Source: Prauserella endophytica
GTDB taxonomy: Bacteria; Actinomycetota; Actinomycetes; Mycobacteriales; Pseudonocardiaceae
Direction: 5' to 3'
DNA: 64,000 nt
Assembly (NCBI RefSeq): GCF_005146945.1
Contig: NZ_SWMS01000002.1
Coordinates: 496,001 to 560,000, forward strand
The notes under the pieces: generated by a model
Database searches by the model: none
What the model was told of the DNA's origin: nothing
The model's input: the letters and a program-made list of their open reading frames with translations, nothing else
In this document: positions 8,403 to 17,117 of the stretch, one piece after another
Layout of the letters: each line of letters starts with the position of its first letter
Position numbering within the stretch: position 1 is the first letter of the stretch
Position numbers and translations under genes: made by a program

Positions 8403-9326
8403 TCAGCTCCGCAGCGTTTCCACCACCGTCTTCGTGGCCTCCGCGAGGAGAGCGTTGTCCGGCTCGGCTTCCTGCTCCGCGCGGCTCGACATGATCGCGA
8501 TCACGATCGGGGCGCGGTCGGGCGGCCACACGACGGCGATGTCGTTGCGCGTCCCGTAGCCACCGGTGCCGGTCTTGTCGCCGACCACCCAGCCATCCGG
8601 CACCCCGGCACGGACCAGCTCGTCGCCGGTGAGGTTGCGGCGGAGCATGTCGATGAGGATCGCTCGCTTGTCCGCGGTCAGCGCGTCGCCGAGTGCGTAG
8701 GCACGAAGTGTGGTGGCCAGTGCCCTGGGTGTGCTCGTGTCGCGGATGTCGCCGGGTGTGGCCTCGTTGAGCTCGGGCTCGAACCGGTCGACGTGCGTGG
8801 TCTGGTCGCCGACCTCGCGCAGCGCGGCCTGCAGGCCCTTCGGCCCACCGAGCTCACGCAGCAGCAGATTGCCGGCCGTGTTGTCGCTGTAGCGCACGGC
8901 GGCGTCCATGAGCTCCCGCAGCGGAAGGCCCGCGCCGGCGTGCTTTTCGGTGACGGGGGAGAAGGTCACCAGGTCGTCCACGGTGTAGGGCACCACCTCG
9001 TCCAGTTCGGCGATCGTGCGTTCGCTGAGCAGGGCCGCGGTGGCGAGCGCCTTGAACGTCGAGCAGTAGGCGAAGCGCGCGTCGGCGCGGTGGCTGATCT
9101 CCCGGCCGGTGCCGGTGTCCACGGCGTACACGCCGAGCCGCGCGTCGAACCGCTGCTCCAGCTCACCGAACTCGCGCTCGGCCGTCGCGGCCGTGCTCGC
9201 CTCGGCCGGGGCGGACGACGCCGAGGACTGGCGAGCCGGTGGCTCGCCACTGGCGGTGCAGGCGGTGAGTGCCAGCAGGGAGAGAGCGGCGGCCGCCGCG
9301 AGGCGGCGCGCGGACTGGATGGGCAA
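8403..9326 (-). CDS. Class A beta-lactamase, lipoprotein
   Basis: A 307-residue class A serine beta-lactamase. The start is a TTG with GAGAGGA seven bases upstream. The N-terminus is a lipoprotein signal (LLALTAC, Cys23), so the enzyme should be membrane-anchored outside the cell. All active-site motifs are intact: STFK (nucleophile Ser89, Lys92), SDN (147-149), the omega-loop Glu183 in EPELNEA, and KTGTGGYG (Lys251). It should hydrolyse penicillins; the spectrum cannot be read from sequence. No BlaI/BlaR or AmpR regulator is adjacent. It converges with the PucR gene and lies after the Lrp gene on the same strand, separated by a large palindrome. Chromosomal class A enzymes are common in this bacterial group. 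Confidence 0.93.
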   Translation of the reverse strand: MPIQSARRLAAAAALSLLALTACTASGEPPARQSSASSAPAEASTAATAEREFGELEQRFDARLGVYAVDTGTGREISHRADARFAYCSTFKALATAALLSERTIAELDEVVPYTVDDLVTFSPVTEKHAGAGLPLRELMDAAVRYSDNTAGNLLLRELGGPKGLQAALREVGDQTTHVDRFEPELNEATPGDIRDTSTPRALATTLRAYALGDALTADKRAILIDMLRRNLTGDELVRAGVPDGWVVGDKTGTGGYGTRNDIAVVWPPDRAPIVIAIMSSRAEQEAEPDNALLAEATKTVVETLRS

Positions 9327-9481
9327 GGGTGGTCCTCTCGATCTTCCTGGTCGTGCCAGGCCAGTCTCACGACGTGCGGTGACCGCGTTCAAGACCGATC
9401 CGGGCGGCACTCATGCCGTGCCGGTATAGAGCCAGGTGCCGCCCGTTCGCCCGGCCGGCGAGCGGCGACGGAGGTGCCGGC

Positions 9482-9530
9482 CCCCAAGGCCACCTTTGTT
9501 GCGTTCAACGCAACGAAGGTGGCCTTGGGG
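9482..9530. repeat. Long palindromic repeat, copy 1 (probable terminator/REP-like)
   Basis: A 49-bp palindrome with 24-bp arms, one T/G mismatch and a TTCAA-type loop. The outer part is CCCCAAGGCCACCTT and the inner part GTTGCGTT. It shares AAGGCCACCTT and GCGTTCAACGC with the palindrome at 30177-30231, so the two belong to one repeat family. It sits just after the stop of the Lrp gene, where it would terminate transcription before the beta-lactamase promoter. Confidence 0.8.
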
Positions 9531-9535
9531 AGCAA

Positions 9536-10033
9536 TCAGCTCAGCGGCGAGCCTGCGCCGGGGAACTCGTCGAACACCAGCCACGTCCGGGTCGCCCGCA
9601 CACCGTCCACGGCCTGGATCCGGCCGAGCACGACGTCTCGCAGGGTGGCGTTGTCGGGGGTGCGGACCAGCAGCAGCACGTCGACGTCGCCGCCCACCAG
9701 CGCGATGTGCTCGACGTAGGGGATCGCGCCCAGCGCGTCCTTCAGCGCCCGCCACGCCGTCTGCTCGACGGTGACCAGCACGTAGGCGCTCGTGCCGAGC
9801 CCGGCCAGCTGCGGATCGATCCGCGCGCCGAATCCGGTGATCACGCCGTCGCGAAGCAGCCGGTCCAGTCGTGAGTAGGCGTTGGCGCGCGAGATGGCCA
9901 GCCGTTCGGCCAGCGAGCGCACGGAGATACGGGCGTCGTCGGCCAGCACGTCCAGCATGGCGCGGTCGACGGCGTCGAGGGCGGCCGCCGTTCGTCCAGC
10001 GGGCAGGCCCTCGGGAGCACTGGTGTTGGACAT
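9536..10033 (-). CDS. Lrp/AsnC-family regulator
   Basis: A 165-residue Lrp/AsnC protein. The N-terminal helix-turn-helix spans LDAVDRAMLDVLADDARISV to ISRANAYSRLDRLLRDGVI, and the C-terminal RAM ligand-binding domain contains GLGTSAYVLVTVEQ and VGGDVDVLLLVRTPD. The ATG at 10033 fits the family length; an upstream in-frame ATG at 10126 would add an unlikely tail. It diverges from the 2-oxoacid dehydrogenase operon, the usual position of BkdR-type activators that sense branched-chain amino acids. Control of that operon is therefore the best inference, though no clear operator repeats stand out in the 118-base gap. Confidence 0.85.
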   Translation of the reverse strand: MSNTSAPEGLPAGRTAAALDAVDRAMLDVLADDARISVRSLAERLAISRANAYSRLDRLLRDGVITGFGARIDPQLAGLGTSAYVLVTVEQTAWRALKDALGAIPYVEHIALVGGDVDVLLLVRTPDNATLRDVVLGRIQAVDGVRATRTWLVFDEFPGAGSPLS

Positions 10034-10151
10034 CTGGTCGGGAAGCCCCTCTGTTGATGGCCGTTTGTCGCTGATTCTGGCAGATCGTTGAACATGCAGT
10101 GTGCCGGTGGGCAGCATTCTCGACACCGAGAACGACGGAAGGCGGTGTGCG

Positions 10152-11252
10152 ATGGCTGCTCAGCCCCAGAACGTCACCGGTCTGCTGCCCGCGGGGGAGC
10201 CGGTCCGGTTCGTGGCCGAGGACGGTACCGCGGGCCCGCCGCCGCCCGGCTACACCGAGCCGTCGCCGGAGCGGCTGCGCGAGGCGTACCGGCGCATGGT
10301 GCTGGGCAGGCGGTTCGACACGCAGGCGACGGCTCTGACGAAGCAGGGCAGGCTGGCCGTGTACCCGTCGGCGGCGGGGCAGGAGGCGTGCCAGATCGCC
10401 GCGGCGCTCGCACTGCGCGACGACGACTGGCTGTTTCCGACCTACCGCGACTCGATGGCGCTCGTCGCCCGCGGCCTGGACCCCGTGCAGCTGATGGAAC
10501 TGCTGCGCGGCACCTGGCACTGCGGCTACGACCCGCACGCCACCTTCACCGCACCGCAGTGCACCCCGCTCGCCACGCAGACGCTGCACGCGGCCGGACT
10601 CGCCGACGCCATCCGGCGACGCGGGGAGGAACGGGTGGTGCTGGCGCTCATCGGCGACGGCGGCACGAGCGAGGGTGACTTCCACGAGGCGCTGAACTTC
10701 GCCGCCGTCTTCCACGTGCCGGTGGTGTTCTTCGTGCAGAACAACGGGTTCGCGATCTCGGTGCCGCTCGCCAAGCAGACCAGGGCGCCCGCCCTCGCCT
10801 ACAAGGGCGTCGGCTACGGCGTCGCCTCGGAACAGGTCGACGGCAACGACCTCGTCGCGGTGCTGTCGGTGCTCGACCACGCGGTCGCGCACGCCCGGCG
10901 CGGCGGCGGGCCGTTCCTCGTCGAGGCGCACACCTACCGGATGGACGCTCACACCAACGCCGACGACGCGACCCGCTACCGCGATGCGGCCGAGGTCGAG
11001 CGCTGGCGGGCTGCGGATCCGGTGCGGCGCCTGGAAACGCACCTGCGGGAGCGCGGCGTGCTGACCGAGGAGGACGTCGCCGCCGACGCGGCTGCCGCGG
11101 AGGAGTTCGCGGCCGGGTTCCGGGCCCGCATGAACGCCGAGCCCGAGGTCGATCCGCTCGGGCTGTTCGCGCACGTCTACGCCGAACCGACCCGCCAGCT
11201 GGCCGCGCAGCGCGAGACGTTGCGCGCCGAACTCGCCGCGCAGGAGGGATGA
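10152..11252 (+). CDS. 2-oxoacid dehydrogenase E1 component, alpha subunit
   Basis: A 366-residue thiamine-diphosphate enzyme subunit. The cofactor motif runs from GDGGTSEGDFHEALNFAA to VQNN, with the substrate-channel region YPSAAGQEACQIAAALAL before it. With E1 beta it decarboxylates a 2-oxoacid (branched-chain 2-oxoacid or pyruvate) and transfers the acyl group to the lipoyl group of E2. The ATG at 10152, after GGAAGG, is preferred to an earlier GTG-type start at 10101. It is the first gene of a three-gene operon; one base separates its stop from the next start. Branched-chain versus pyruvate specificity is not decided by the sequence, but the divergent Lrp gene favours the branched-chain type. 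Confidence 0.87.
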   Translation: MAAQPQNVTGLLPAGEPVRFVAEDGTAGPPPPGYTEPSPERLREAYRRMVLGRRFDTQATALTKQGRLAVYPSAAGQEACQIAAALALRDDDWLFPTYRDSMALVARGLDPVQLMELLRGTWHCGYDPHATFTAPQCTPLATQTLHAAGLADAIRRRGEERVVLALIGDGGTSEGDFHEALNFAAVFHVPVVFFVQNNGFAISVPLAKQTRAPALAYKGVGYGVASEQVDGNDLVAVLSVLDHAVAHARRGGGPFLVEAHTYRMDAHTNADDATRYRDAAEVERWRAADPVRRLETHLRERGVLTEEDVAADAAAAEEFAAGFRARMNAEPEVDPLGLFAHVYAEPTRQLAAQRETLRAELAAQEG

Positions 11253-11253
11253 C

Positions 11254-12270
11254 GTGGAGCAGCTCACGATGGCCCAGGCGCTCAACAGCGCGCTGCGGGA
11301 CGCGCTCAAGGACGACGGCCGGGTGCTGGTGTCCGGCGAGGACGTCGGCCCGCTCGGCGGGGTGTTCCGGGTGACCGACGGGCTCACCCACGACTTCGGC
11401 GAGGACCGGTGCTTCGACACGCCGCTCGCGGAGTCCGGCATCGTCGGGCACGCGGTTGGGCTGGCCATGGGCGGCTTCCGGCCGGTGGTGGAGATGCAGT
11501 TCGACGCCTTCGCCTACCCGGCGTTCGAGCAGATCACCTCGCACGTGGCGAAGCTGCGCAACCGCACCCGTGGCCGGGTCGAGCTGCCCATGGTGATCCG
11601 CATCCCGTACGCGGGCGGGATCGGCGGGGTGGAGCACCACTGCGACTCCAGCGAGGTGTACTACACGCACACGCCCGGCCTGAGGGTGGTCACACCGGCT
11701 ACGCCCCAGGATGCCTACGACCTGCTTCGCGACGCGATCGAGTCGCCGGATCCCGTGGTGTTCCTCGAACCGAAGTGCCGGTACTGGGCAAGGGAACCGG
11801 TGTCGTTCGACCGCACCGGAACCCCGTTCGACAGGGCGGCGATCCGGCGGCGGGGCACCGACATCACGCTGATCGCCTACGGCCCGATGGTGGCCACGGC
11901 GCTGGCGGCCGCCGAGGCCGCGGCCGAGGAGGGCAGGGACGTCGAGGTGGTCGACCTGCGCACGCTGTCCCCTGTGGACGACGAGACGATCGCCGAGTCG
12001 GTGCGGCGCACCGGCCGGGCCGTGGTGGTGCACGAGGCGGCTGGGTTCTGCGGCTACGGCGCGGAGATCGCCGCCAGGGTGAGCGAGCAGTGCTTCCACC
12101 ACCTGGAGGCGCCGGTGCTGCGGGTGACCGGGTTCGACATCCCTTACGCGCCACCGAAACTCGAGTCCAGTCACCTGCCGAATGTCGACCGGATCCTCGA
12201 TGCCATCGACCGGTTGCAGTGGGACGACCAGGTCACCCTCGCGGCCCAGGGGAGCGTGCGCGATGCCTGA
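11254..12270 (+). CDS. 2-oxoacid dehydrogenase E1 component, beta subunit
   Basis: A 338-residue transketolase-like beta subunit beginning with a GTG one base after the E1-alpha stop. Family hallmarks are LVSGEDVGPLGGVFRVTDGL, DTPLAESGIVGHAVGLAMGG, and the C-terminal regulatory-type domain with EVVDLRTLSPVDDETIAESV and TGFDIPYAPPKLES. It completes the ThDP site with the alpha subunit and forms the alpha2-beta2 E1 enzyme. Its end overlaps the E2 start by eight bases, pointing to translational coupling and fixed stoichiometry. Confidence 0.9.
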   Translation: MEQLTMAQALNSALRDALKDDGRVLVSGEDVGPLGGVFRVTDGLTHDFGEDRCFDTPLAESGIVGHAVGLAMGGFRPVVEMQFDAFAYPAFEQITSHVAKLRNRTRGRVELPMVIRIPYAGGIGGVEHHCDSSEVYYTHTPGLRVVTPATPQDAYDLLRDAIESPDPVVFLEPKCRYWAREPVSFDRTGTPFDRAAIRRRGTDITLIAYGPMVATALAAAEAAAEEGRDVEVVDLRTLSPVDDETIAESVRRTGRAVVVHEAAGFCGYGAEIAARVSEQCFHHLEAPVLRVTGFDIPYAPPKLESSHLPNVDRILDAIDRLQWDDQVTLAAQGSVRDA

Positions 12271-13492
12271 CTTCCTGTTGCCGGACCTCGGCGAGGGCCT
12301 GACGGAGGCGGAGATCGTGCGCTGGCTCGTGGACGTCGGCGAGGAGATCGGCATCGACCAGCCCGTGGTGGAGGTGGAGACCGCCAAGGCCGCCGTGGAG
12401 GTGCCGGCGCCGTTCGCGGGCGTGGTCACGGCCCGGCACGGCGAGGAGGGCCAGACGCTGGCCGTGGGTTCGCCGCTCATCACGGTGGAGCCCCAGCACA
12501 CCGGGCTCGCCGAACCCGGCGTGGTGACCGCCGAGGAGGGCAGCGGAAACGTCCTGATCGGCTACGGCACGCCGAGCGCGCAGCCGCGACGGCGGCGTGG
12601 CGCGAGGGGCGCCGCGGTGCTGGACCGGCCTGCGCCGGGGCGGCCCGCCGTGATCTCCCCGCTGGTGCGCAGGCTCGCGCGGCAGAACGGGATCGACCTG
12701 GCCTCGGTAACCGGCAGCGGACCCGCCGGCGTCATCCGGAGGGCCGATGTCGAGGCGGTGCTCAACGAGCGAGCGGCCGAGGTGCCCGTGCCGAGGGAGA
12801 ACGGGGACGAGCGCCGGATCCCGTTGCGGGGCCTGCGCAAGGCCGTCGCCGACAAGCTCAGCACCTCGCGCCGGGAGATCCCGGAGGCGACGGTCTGGGT
12901 GGATGCCGACGCCACGGAGCTGCTCGCCGCGAGGGCCGTGCTCAACGCGAAGGATCCCGGGCGGCCGGTGAGCCTGCTGGCGCTGCTGGCCAGGTTCACG
13001 GTCGCGGGCCTGCGCCGCTACCCGGAGCTGAACTCGCGCGTCGAGGGCGACGAGATCGTCGTGCTCGGCGCGGTGCACCTCGGGCTGGCGGCACAGACCG
13101 AACGCGGTCTCGTGGTGCCCGTAGTGCCCGACGCCGATCGGCTGAGCACCCGCGAGCTCGCCGAGGCGATCGGCGCGCGCACCACGGCCGCCAGGGAGGG
13201 CACGCTGAGCCCGGCCGAGCTCACCGGAGGCACCTTCACCGTGAACAACTACGGGGTGTTCGGTGTGGACGGTTCGGCCGCCATCATCAACCACCCCGAG
13301 GCCGCGATCCTCGGTATGGGCCGGGTCATCGAGCGGCCGTGGGTGACCGGTGGAGAGGTGGTGCCCCGCAAGGTCTGCCAGCTGACCCTCGCCTTCGACC
13401 ACCGCGTGTGCGACGGGGGCACGGCCGGCGGGTTCCTGCGGTTCGTCGCCGACTGCGTCGAGTCGCCCGTGGCCGCGCTCGGAGACCTGTGA
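12263..13492 (+). CDS. 2-oxoacid dehydrogenase E2, dihydrolipoyl acyltransferase
   Basis: A 409-residue E2 with one lipoyl domain (residues about 1-76, lipoyl Lys42 in ETAKAAVEV), a short linker with an RRRRGARG stretch, a peripheral-subunit-binding domain (about 130-168, ISPLVRRLARQNGIDL) and a catalytic domain to the C-terminus. The catalytic HRVCDGG motif (His380, Asp384) is intact. It transfers the acyl group to CoA and forms the core of the complex. The ATG overlaps the E1-beta stop by eight bases. No dihydrolipoamide dehydrogenase (E3) gene follows, so E3 must come from another locus. A small CGGGC/GCCCG hairpin at 13497-13512 lies between this gene and the convergent regulator. Confidence 0.92.
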   Translation: MPDFLLPDLGEGLTEAEIVRWLVDVGEEIGIDQPVVEVETAKAAVEVPAPFAGVVTARHGEEGQTLAVGSPLITVEPQHTGLAEPGVVTAEEGSGNVLIGYGTPSAQPRRRRGARGAAVLDRPAPGRPAVISPLVRRLARQNGIDLASVTGSGPAGVIRRADVEAVLNERAAEVPVPRENGDERRIPLRGLRKAVADKLSTSRREIPEATVWVDADATELLAARAVLNAKDPGRPVSLLALLARFTVAGLRRYPELNSRVEGDEIVVLGAVHLGLAAQTERGLVVPVVPDADRLSTRELAEAIGARTTAAREGTLSPAELTGGTFTVNNYGVFGVDGSAAIINHPEAAILGMGRVIERPWVTGGEVVPRKVCQLTLAFDHRVCDGGTAGGFLRFVADCVESPVAALGDL

Positions 13493-13502
13493 GCCGCGGG
13501 CC

Positions 13503-13973
13503 TCAGAGCCCGGAGCGGTAGTCCTCGAGCAACGCGCCGAGCCGCGCGACCATGAAGTCGTAGTAGGCGGCCATGTCCCTCAGCCTGCGTTGTTGCTGCT
13601 CGCTCAGCGCACGGCCCTGCCGCTCCGTGCGGTGGGCGAGCTCGCGCAGCCGCTCGGTCTGGTGGAGCTGGTGCTGCAGGCAGCCCGCCCACGCGTCCGG
13701 GCGCCATTCGTAGACGAAATGCCGCGTTCCCGGTGCCTTGAACCGGCGGACGACGCCGTTGGTGATGAGCAGCCGGGTCATCTCCGACACCGACCCCGCG
13801 CTGGCGCTGAGCTCGTCCTGCAGTTGCTGGACGGTCATCGGTTCCGCGCTGAGCAGCAGTACGGCCGCGGTCCGTCCGGCCATGGGAGGCCAGCCCATGG
13901 TCTGCCCGATGACGGTGGCGAAGTCCTCGGACAGCAGCTCGGCGGCGTCGGAGCGGGTGCTGGTGTCGGACAC
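13503..13973 (-). CDS. GbsR/MarR-family regulator
   Basis: A 156-residue winged-helix protein of the GbsR type: TVIGQTMGWPPMAGRTAAVLLLS at the N-terminus, a recognition region MTVQQLQDELSASAGSVSEMTR and a long C-terminal helical part (RERL-type, HRTERQGRALSEQQQRRLRD). GbsR regulators sense choline and repress choline-to-betaine genes. It starts at GTG 13973 and diverges from a GMC oxidoreductase and an aldehyde dehydrogenase, exactly the gene pair GbsR proteins control. The shared promoter region holds two exact TTGAGAATTC repeats that could be its sites. Confidence 0.8.
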   Translation of the reverse strand: MSDTSTRSDAAELLSEDFATVIGQTMGWPPMAGRTAAVLLLSAEPMTVQQLQDELSASAGSVSEMTRLLITNGVVRRFKAPGTRHFVYEWRPDAWAGCLQHQLHQTERLRELAHRTERQGRALSEQQQRRLRDMAAYYDFMVARLGALLEDYRSGL

Positions 13974-13985
13974 GCGAGCCTCGTT

Positions 13986-14081
13986 TCAGTCCAGATTGAG
14001 AATTCAGTATTGACTGAGAGTTGTTGCCGGGGTCATAGTACCGGACACCAGCGGCCGAATCCCGGTTGCCGTTGAGAATTC
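13986..14081 (+). promoter_or_regulatory. GMC-operon promoter with paired operator-like repeats
   Basis: A sigma70-type promoter can be read as TTGACT (14010-14015), an 18-base spacer and CATAGT (14034-14039). Exact 10-bp direct repeats TTGAGAATTC lie at 13996-14005, just upstream of the -35 box, and at 14072-14081, just before the ribosome site CCCGGAGG. An inverted pair TCAGTC/GACTGA (13986-13991, 14012-14017) also brackets the -35 box. These are the best candidates for GbsR-like binding; that is inferred from position only. Confidence 0.5.
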
Positions 14082-14094
14082 CCGGAGGTCCAGC

Positions 14095-15666
14095 ATGACG
14101 AAGAACGGCTGGGACGTGATCGTGGTCGGCGCGGGCTCGTCCGGAGCACCGCTGGCCAGCAGGCTCGCGGCGACCGGGCGGCGGGTCCTGTTGCTGGAGG
14201 CGGGGCCCGACTGCCGCTCGGCCGAGCTGCCCGAGGTGTGGCGCTCGCCGAACCCGGTTCGCGCTCTGCTCGACCCGCTGGCTACCGAAAAGCTGGTGTG
14301 GCCCGATCTGCTGGCGACGAGGACGGACAAGCAGGACGCCGCGCTCTACTGGCGGGGCCGGGGGACCGGTGGCAGCTCGTCGATCAACGGTCAGATCGCG
14401 ATCCGCCCGCCGATGGAGGACTTCACCGACTGGGTCAGCTGGGGTTGCGAGGGCTGGTCGCCGGAGGACGTGCTGCCGTACTTCAGCCGGTCCGAGCACG
14501 ACGAGCAGTTCGGCGACGCCCCCTACCACGGCCGGGGCGGGCCCACGCCGATCCACCGGATGCCAAGGGAATCCTGGGGGTCGGTCGACACCGCGTTGCG
14601 CGGGGCCGCGCTCGCGGCCGGTCACGCCTGGGCCGAGGACGTCAACGCGCCGGGCGCGGTCGGCGTCTCCCCCTACCCGATCAACTCACGCGAGGGCAGG
14701 CGGGTCACCGTCAACGACGGCTACCTCGAGCCCGCGCGGGAACTGGCGAACCTGACCGTCCGGGGCGGCGCCCTCGTCGACCGCGTGCTGACCAGCGGCG
14801 GCCGGGCGGTCGGGGTGCGGTACCTGACCGAGGACGGCGCGGTGGAGGAACGGGCGGACCTGGTCGTGCTCAGCGCGGGTGCCGTGCACTCCCCGGCCGT
14901 GCTGCTGCGCTCCGGCATCGGGCCGGCGGACCAGCTGCGCTCACTGGACATCGACGTCGTCGCGGACCTCCCGGTGGGGCGAGGTCTGCAGGACCACCCC
15001 ATGGTGGGCGTGGCGATCCCGCTGAACGAGGAGTCGGCCATCCGTACCGCGGACGACCGCCACACCAACGTCTGCGTCCGCTACACCAGCGACGCTCCGG
15101 ACGCGCATCCGCTGGACATGATGTTCGTGTCCCTCAACCAGAACGTGCTGTCCATGGAGACAGCCGACCTGCGATTCGGCGCCGGTGCGTTCGGGGTGTG
15201 GGTCAACCAGGCGTTCTCGCGCGGAACGGTGAGCCTGACCTCGGCCGAGTGCACGGCTCAACCCGAGGTGCGCGAGGCGATGCTCTCCGACGAGCGCGAC
15301 CTCGCGCGGCTGCGCGAAGGCATCCGAGCGCTGGTGGAGCTGGCGCGCGGCGACGCGGTGGCCGCGATCTCGGACGGGCCGGTCGACCGCGTCAACACCA
15401 CGCTTCTGTCGGTCCTCGACGACAACGCCCGGCTCGACGACCACCTCCTGGCCACGGCCGCCGACGCGCAGCACGCAACCAGCACATGCCGCATGGGCGA
15501 TCCGGACGACGCCAGGACCGTGGTCGATCCGGAATGCCGCGTCCTCGGCGTGGACGGGCTCCGGGTCGTCGACGCGTCGATCTTCCCTTCGGTCCCGCGC
15601 GCCAACACCAACCTCACCGCGATCATGGCGGGCGAGCTGATGGCCGACCGGATCGCGCGCGCATGA
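14095..15666 (+). CDS. GMC-family FAD alcohol oxidase/dehydrogenase (choline dehydrogenase-like)
   Basis: A 523-residue GMC oxidoreductase. The FAD Rossmann motif GAGSSGAPLASRLAATGRRV starts at residue 12, the GMC signature YWRGRGTGGSSSINGQIAIR follows near residue 83, and the C-terminus has the catalytic-region sequence QHATSTCRMGDPDD and the closing FAD contact RANTNLTAIMAGELMADRI. GMC enzymes oxidise primary alcohols to aldehydes; with a GbsR-type regulator and an aldehyde dehydrogenase next to it, choline or a related amino alcohol is the likely substrate. It is first in an operon and its TGA overlaps a possible ATG of the next gene. Confidence 0.85.
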   Translation: MTKNGWDVIVVGAGSSGAPLASRLAATGRRVLLLEAGPDCRSAELPEVWRSPNPVRALLDPLATEKLVWPDLLATRTDKQDAALYWRGRGTGGSSSINGQIAIRPPMEDFTDWVSWGCEGWSPEDVLPYFSRSEHDEQFGDAPYHGRGGPTPIHRMPRESWGSVDTALRGAALAAGHAWAEDVNAPGAVGVSPYPINSREGRRVTVNDGYLEPARELANLTVRGGALVDRVLTSGGRAVGVRYLTEDGAVEERADLVVLSAGAVHSPAVLLRSGIGPADQLRSLDIDVVADLPVGRGLQDHPMVGVAIPLNEESAIRTADDRHTNVCVRYTSDAPDAHPLDMMFVSLNQNVLSMETADLRFGAGAFGVWVNQAFSRGTVSLTSAECTAQPEVREAMLSDERDLARLREGIRALVELARGDAVAAISDGPVDRVNTTLLSVLDDNARLDDHLLATAADAQHATSTCRMGDPDDARTVVDPECRVLGVDGLRVVDASIFPSVPRANTNLTAIMAGELMADRIARA

Positions 15667-15701
15667 CCACCACAACGCCCAGCTGCCAAGGAGATGAGCC
15701 C

Positions 15702-17117
15702 GTGACGATCCTGCGCAACCACATCGGCGGCCGGTGGGAGCCCTCGGCCACCGACGCGGCCGGCGACCTCGTGAACCCCGCGACCGGCGAGGTCATCGCG
15801 CACTGGCCGGCAGGCTGTGCCGCCGACGTCGACCGCGCGGTCGCGGCGGCCGCCGCCGCACAGCCGGCCTGGGCCGCGCTCACGCTCGAGGAGCGGCTCG
15901 GCAGGCTCGAGCGGGCGGCGGCCGCGGTCGCCGACCACGCCGGAGAACTCGCGGAGCTGCAGTGCCGCGAGATGGGCAAACCGGTTGCCCTCGGCACGAC
16001 GTTCATCGAGTCCGGGGTCGCCGCCCTGCGGGGCGCGTGCGCCGAGGCACGCACGTACTCCTTCGACGTCACCACCGAACACGACGACGGCAGCGTCACG
16101 AGGGTTCTGCGCCACCCGCTCGGCGTCACCGCGCTCATCACACCATGGAACTTCCCGGTCCTCAATGTACTGATCGCCCTCGGACCGCTGCTCGCCGCGG
16201 GAAACACCGTGGTGCTCAAGCCTTCCGAGCGGTGCCCGCTGTCGGTGACCAGGCTCGTGGAGCTGCTCACCCTGCCGGACGGCGTGCTCAACCTGGTCCA
16301 CGGCGACGGCCGCGCCGGCGCCCCGCTCGCCGCCCACCCCGGTGTCGAGCTGGTGCACTTCACCGGATCGGTCGCGGCGGGCAAGGAAGTCGGCGCGGCC
16401 GCGGGCCGGGGCCTGCACCGGGCGATCCTGGAGCTGGGCGGCAAGGACCCGGTGGTCGTGGACGCCGACGTGGACCCGGTCGCCACCGCGCAGGCCGTGG
16501 CGTTCGGCGCGTTCGTCAACTCCGGCCAGATCTGCACCTCGATGGAACGCATCTACGTGCACGCGGACGTCGCCGACGAGTTCGTGACCGCCCTCTGCGA
16601 GGCGGCGGCCACCTACACCACCGGCGACGGGCACGATGCCAAGACCGTCCTCGGCCCGCTCGTCGACGGGCGCCAGCGGGACATCGTGCACCGCCAGGTG
16701 ACCGATGCGGTCGAACGCGGAGCGACCGTGCGCGTCGGCGGCGCTGTCCCTCCGGGACCGGGGTTCTTCTACCCCGCGACCGTGCTCACGGGTGTGGACG
16801 ACTCCATGCTCGTGCTCCGGGAGGAGACGTTCGGGCCGATCGCGCCGGTTCAGGTCGTCGCCTCGTGGGAGGAGGCGGTGGAGAAGGCGAGCCGGTCGTC
16901 GTTCGGGCTCGCGGCGACCGTCTACACGCGCGACCCGGCGCACGTCGCCGAGGCCGCGGCGATCCCGGCCGCGGTGACATGGGTGAACGAATGGCAGGGC
17001 GGCGGTCCCGGGCGCGTCTACGAACCCGCTCGCGACAGCGGAATGGGGGCCACCGGTGCGCACGCGGCCTACGACGCCGCGACCCGCCCGGCGACCGTCC
17101 ACGTGGCGGCGCCGTGA
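15702..17117 (+). CDS. NAD(P)-dependent aldehyde dehydrogenase
   Basis: A 471-residue ALDH. I chose the GTG at 15702, preceded by AAGGAG at eight bases, over the ATG at 15663 that overlaps the previous stop. The fold markers are complete: TPWNFPVLNVLIALGPLLAA, FTGSVAAGKEVG, the general base Glu in LELGGKDP and the catalytic Cys278 in SGQICTSMERI. It would oxidise the aldehyde made by the GMC enzyme, as betaine aldehyde dehydrogenase does in choline oxidation. Its stop overlaps the next start (GTGA). Substrate identity is inferred from context only. Confidence 0.88.
   Translation: MTILRNHIGGRWEPSATDAAGDLVNPATGEVIAHWPAGCAADVDRAVAAAAAAQPAWAALTLEERLGRLERAAAAVADHAGELAELQCREMGKPVALGTTFIESGVAALRGACAEARTYSFDVTTEHDDGSVTRVLRHPLGVTALITPWNFPVLNVLIALGPLLAAGNTVVLKPSERCPLSVTRLVELLTLPDGVLNLVHGDGRAGAPLAAHPGVELVHFTGSVAAGKEVGAAAGRGLHRAILELGGKDPVVVDADVDPVATAQAVAFGAFVNSGQICTSMERIYVHADVADEFVTALCEAAATYTTGDGHDAKTVLGPLVDGRQRDIVHRQVTDAVERGATVRVGGAVPPGPGFFYPATVLTGVDDSMLVLREETFGPIAPVQVVASWEEAVEKASRSSFGLAATVYTRDPAHVAEAAAIPAAVTWVNEWQGGGPGRVYEPARDSGMGATGAHAAYDAATRPATVHVAAP

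Noticed and set aside
9411-11468. Long minus-strand frame opposite the E1 genes
   Set aside because: It has no family-like sequence, crosses the palindrome at 9482 and lies opposite clear E1 alpha and Lrp genes.
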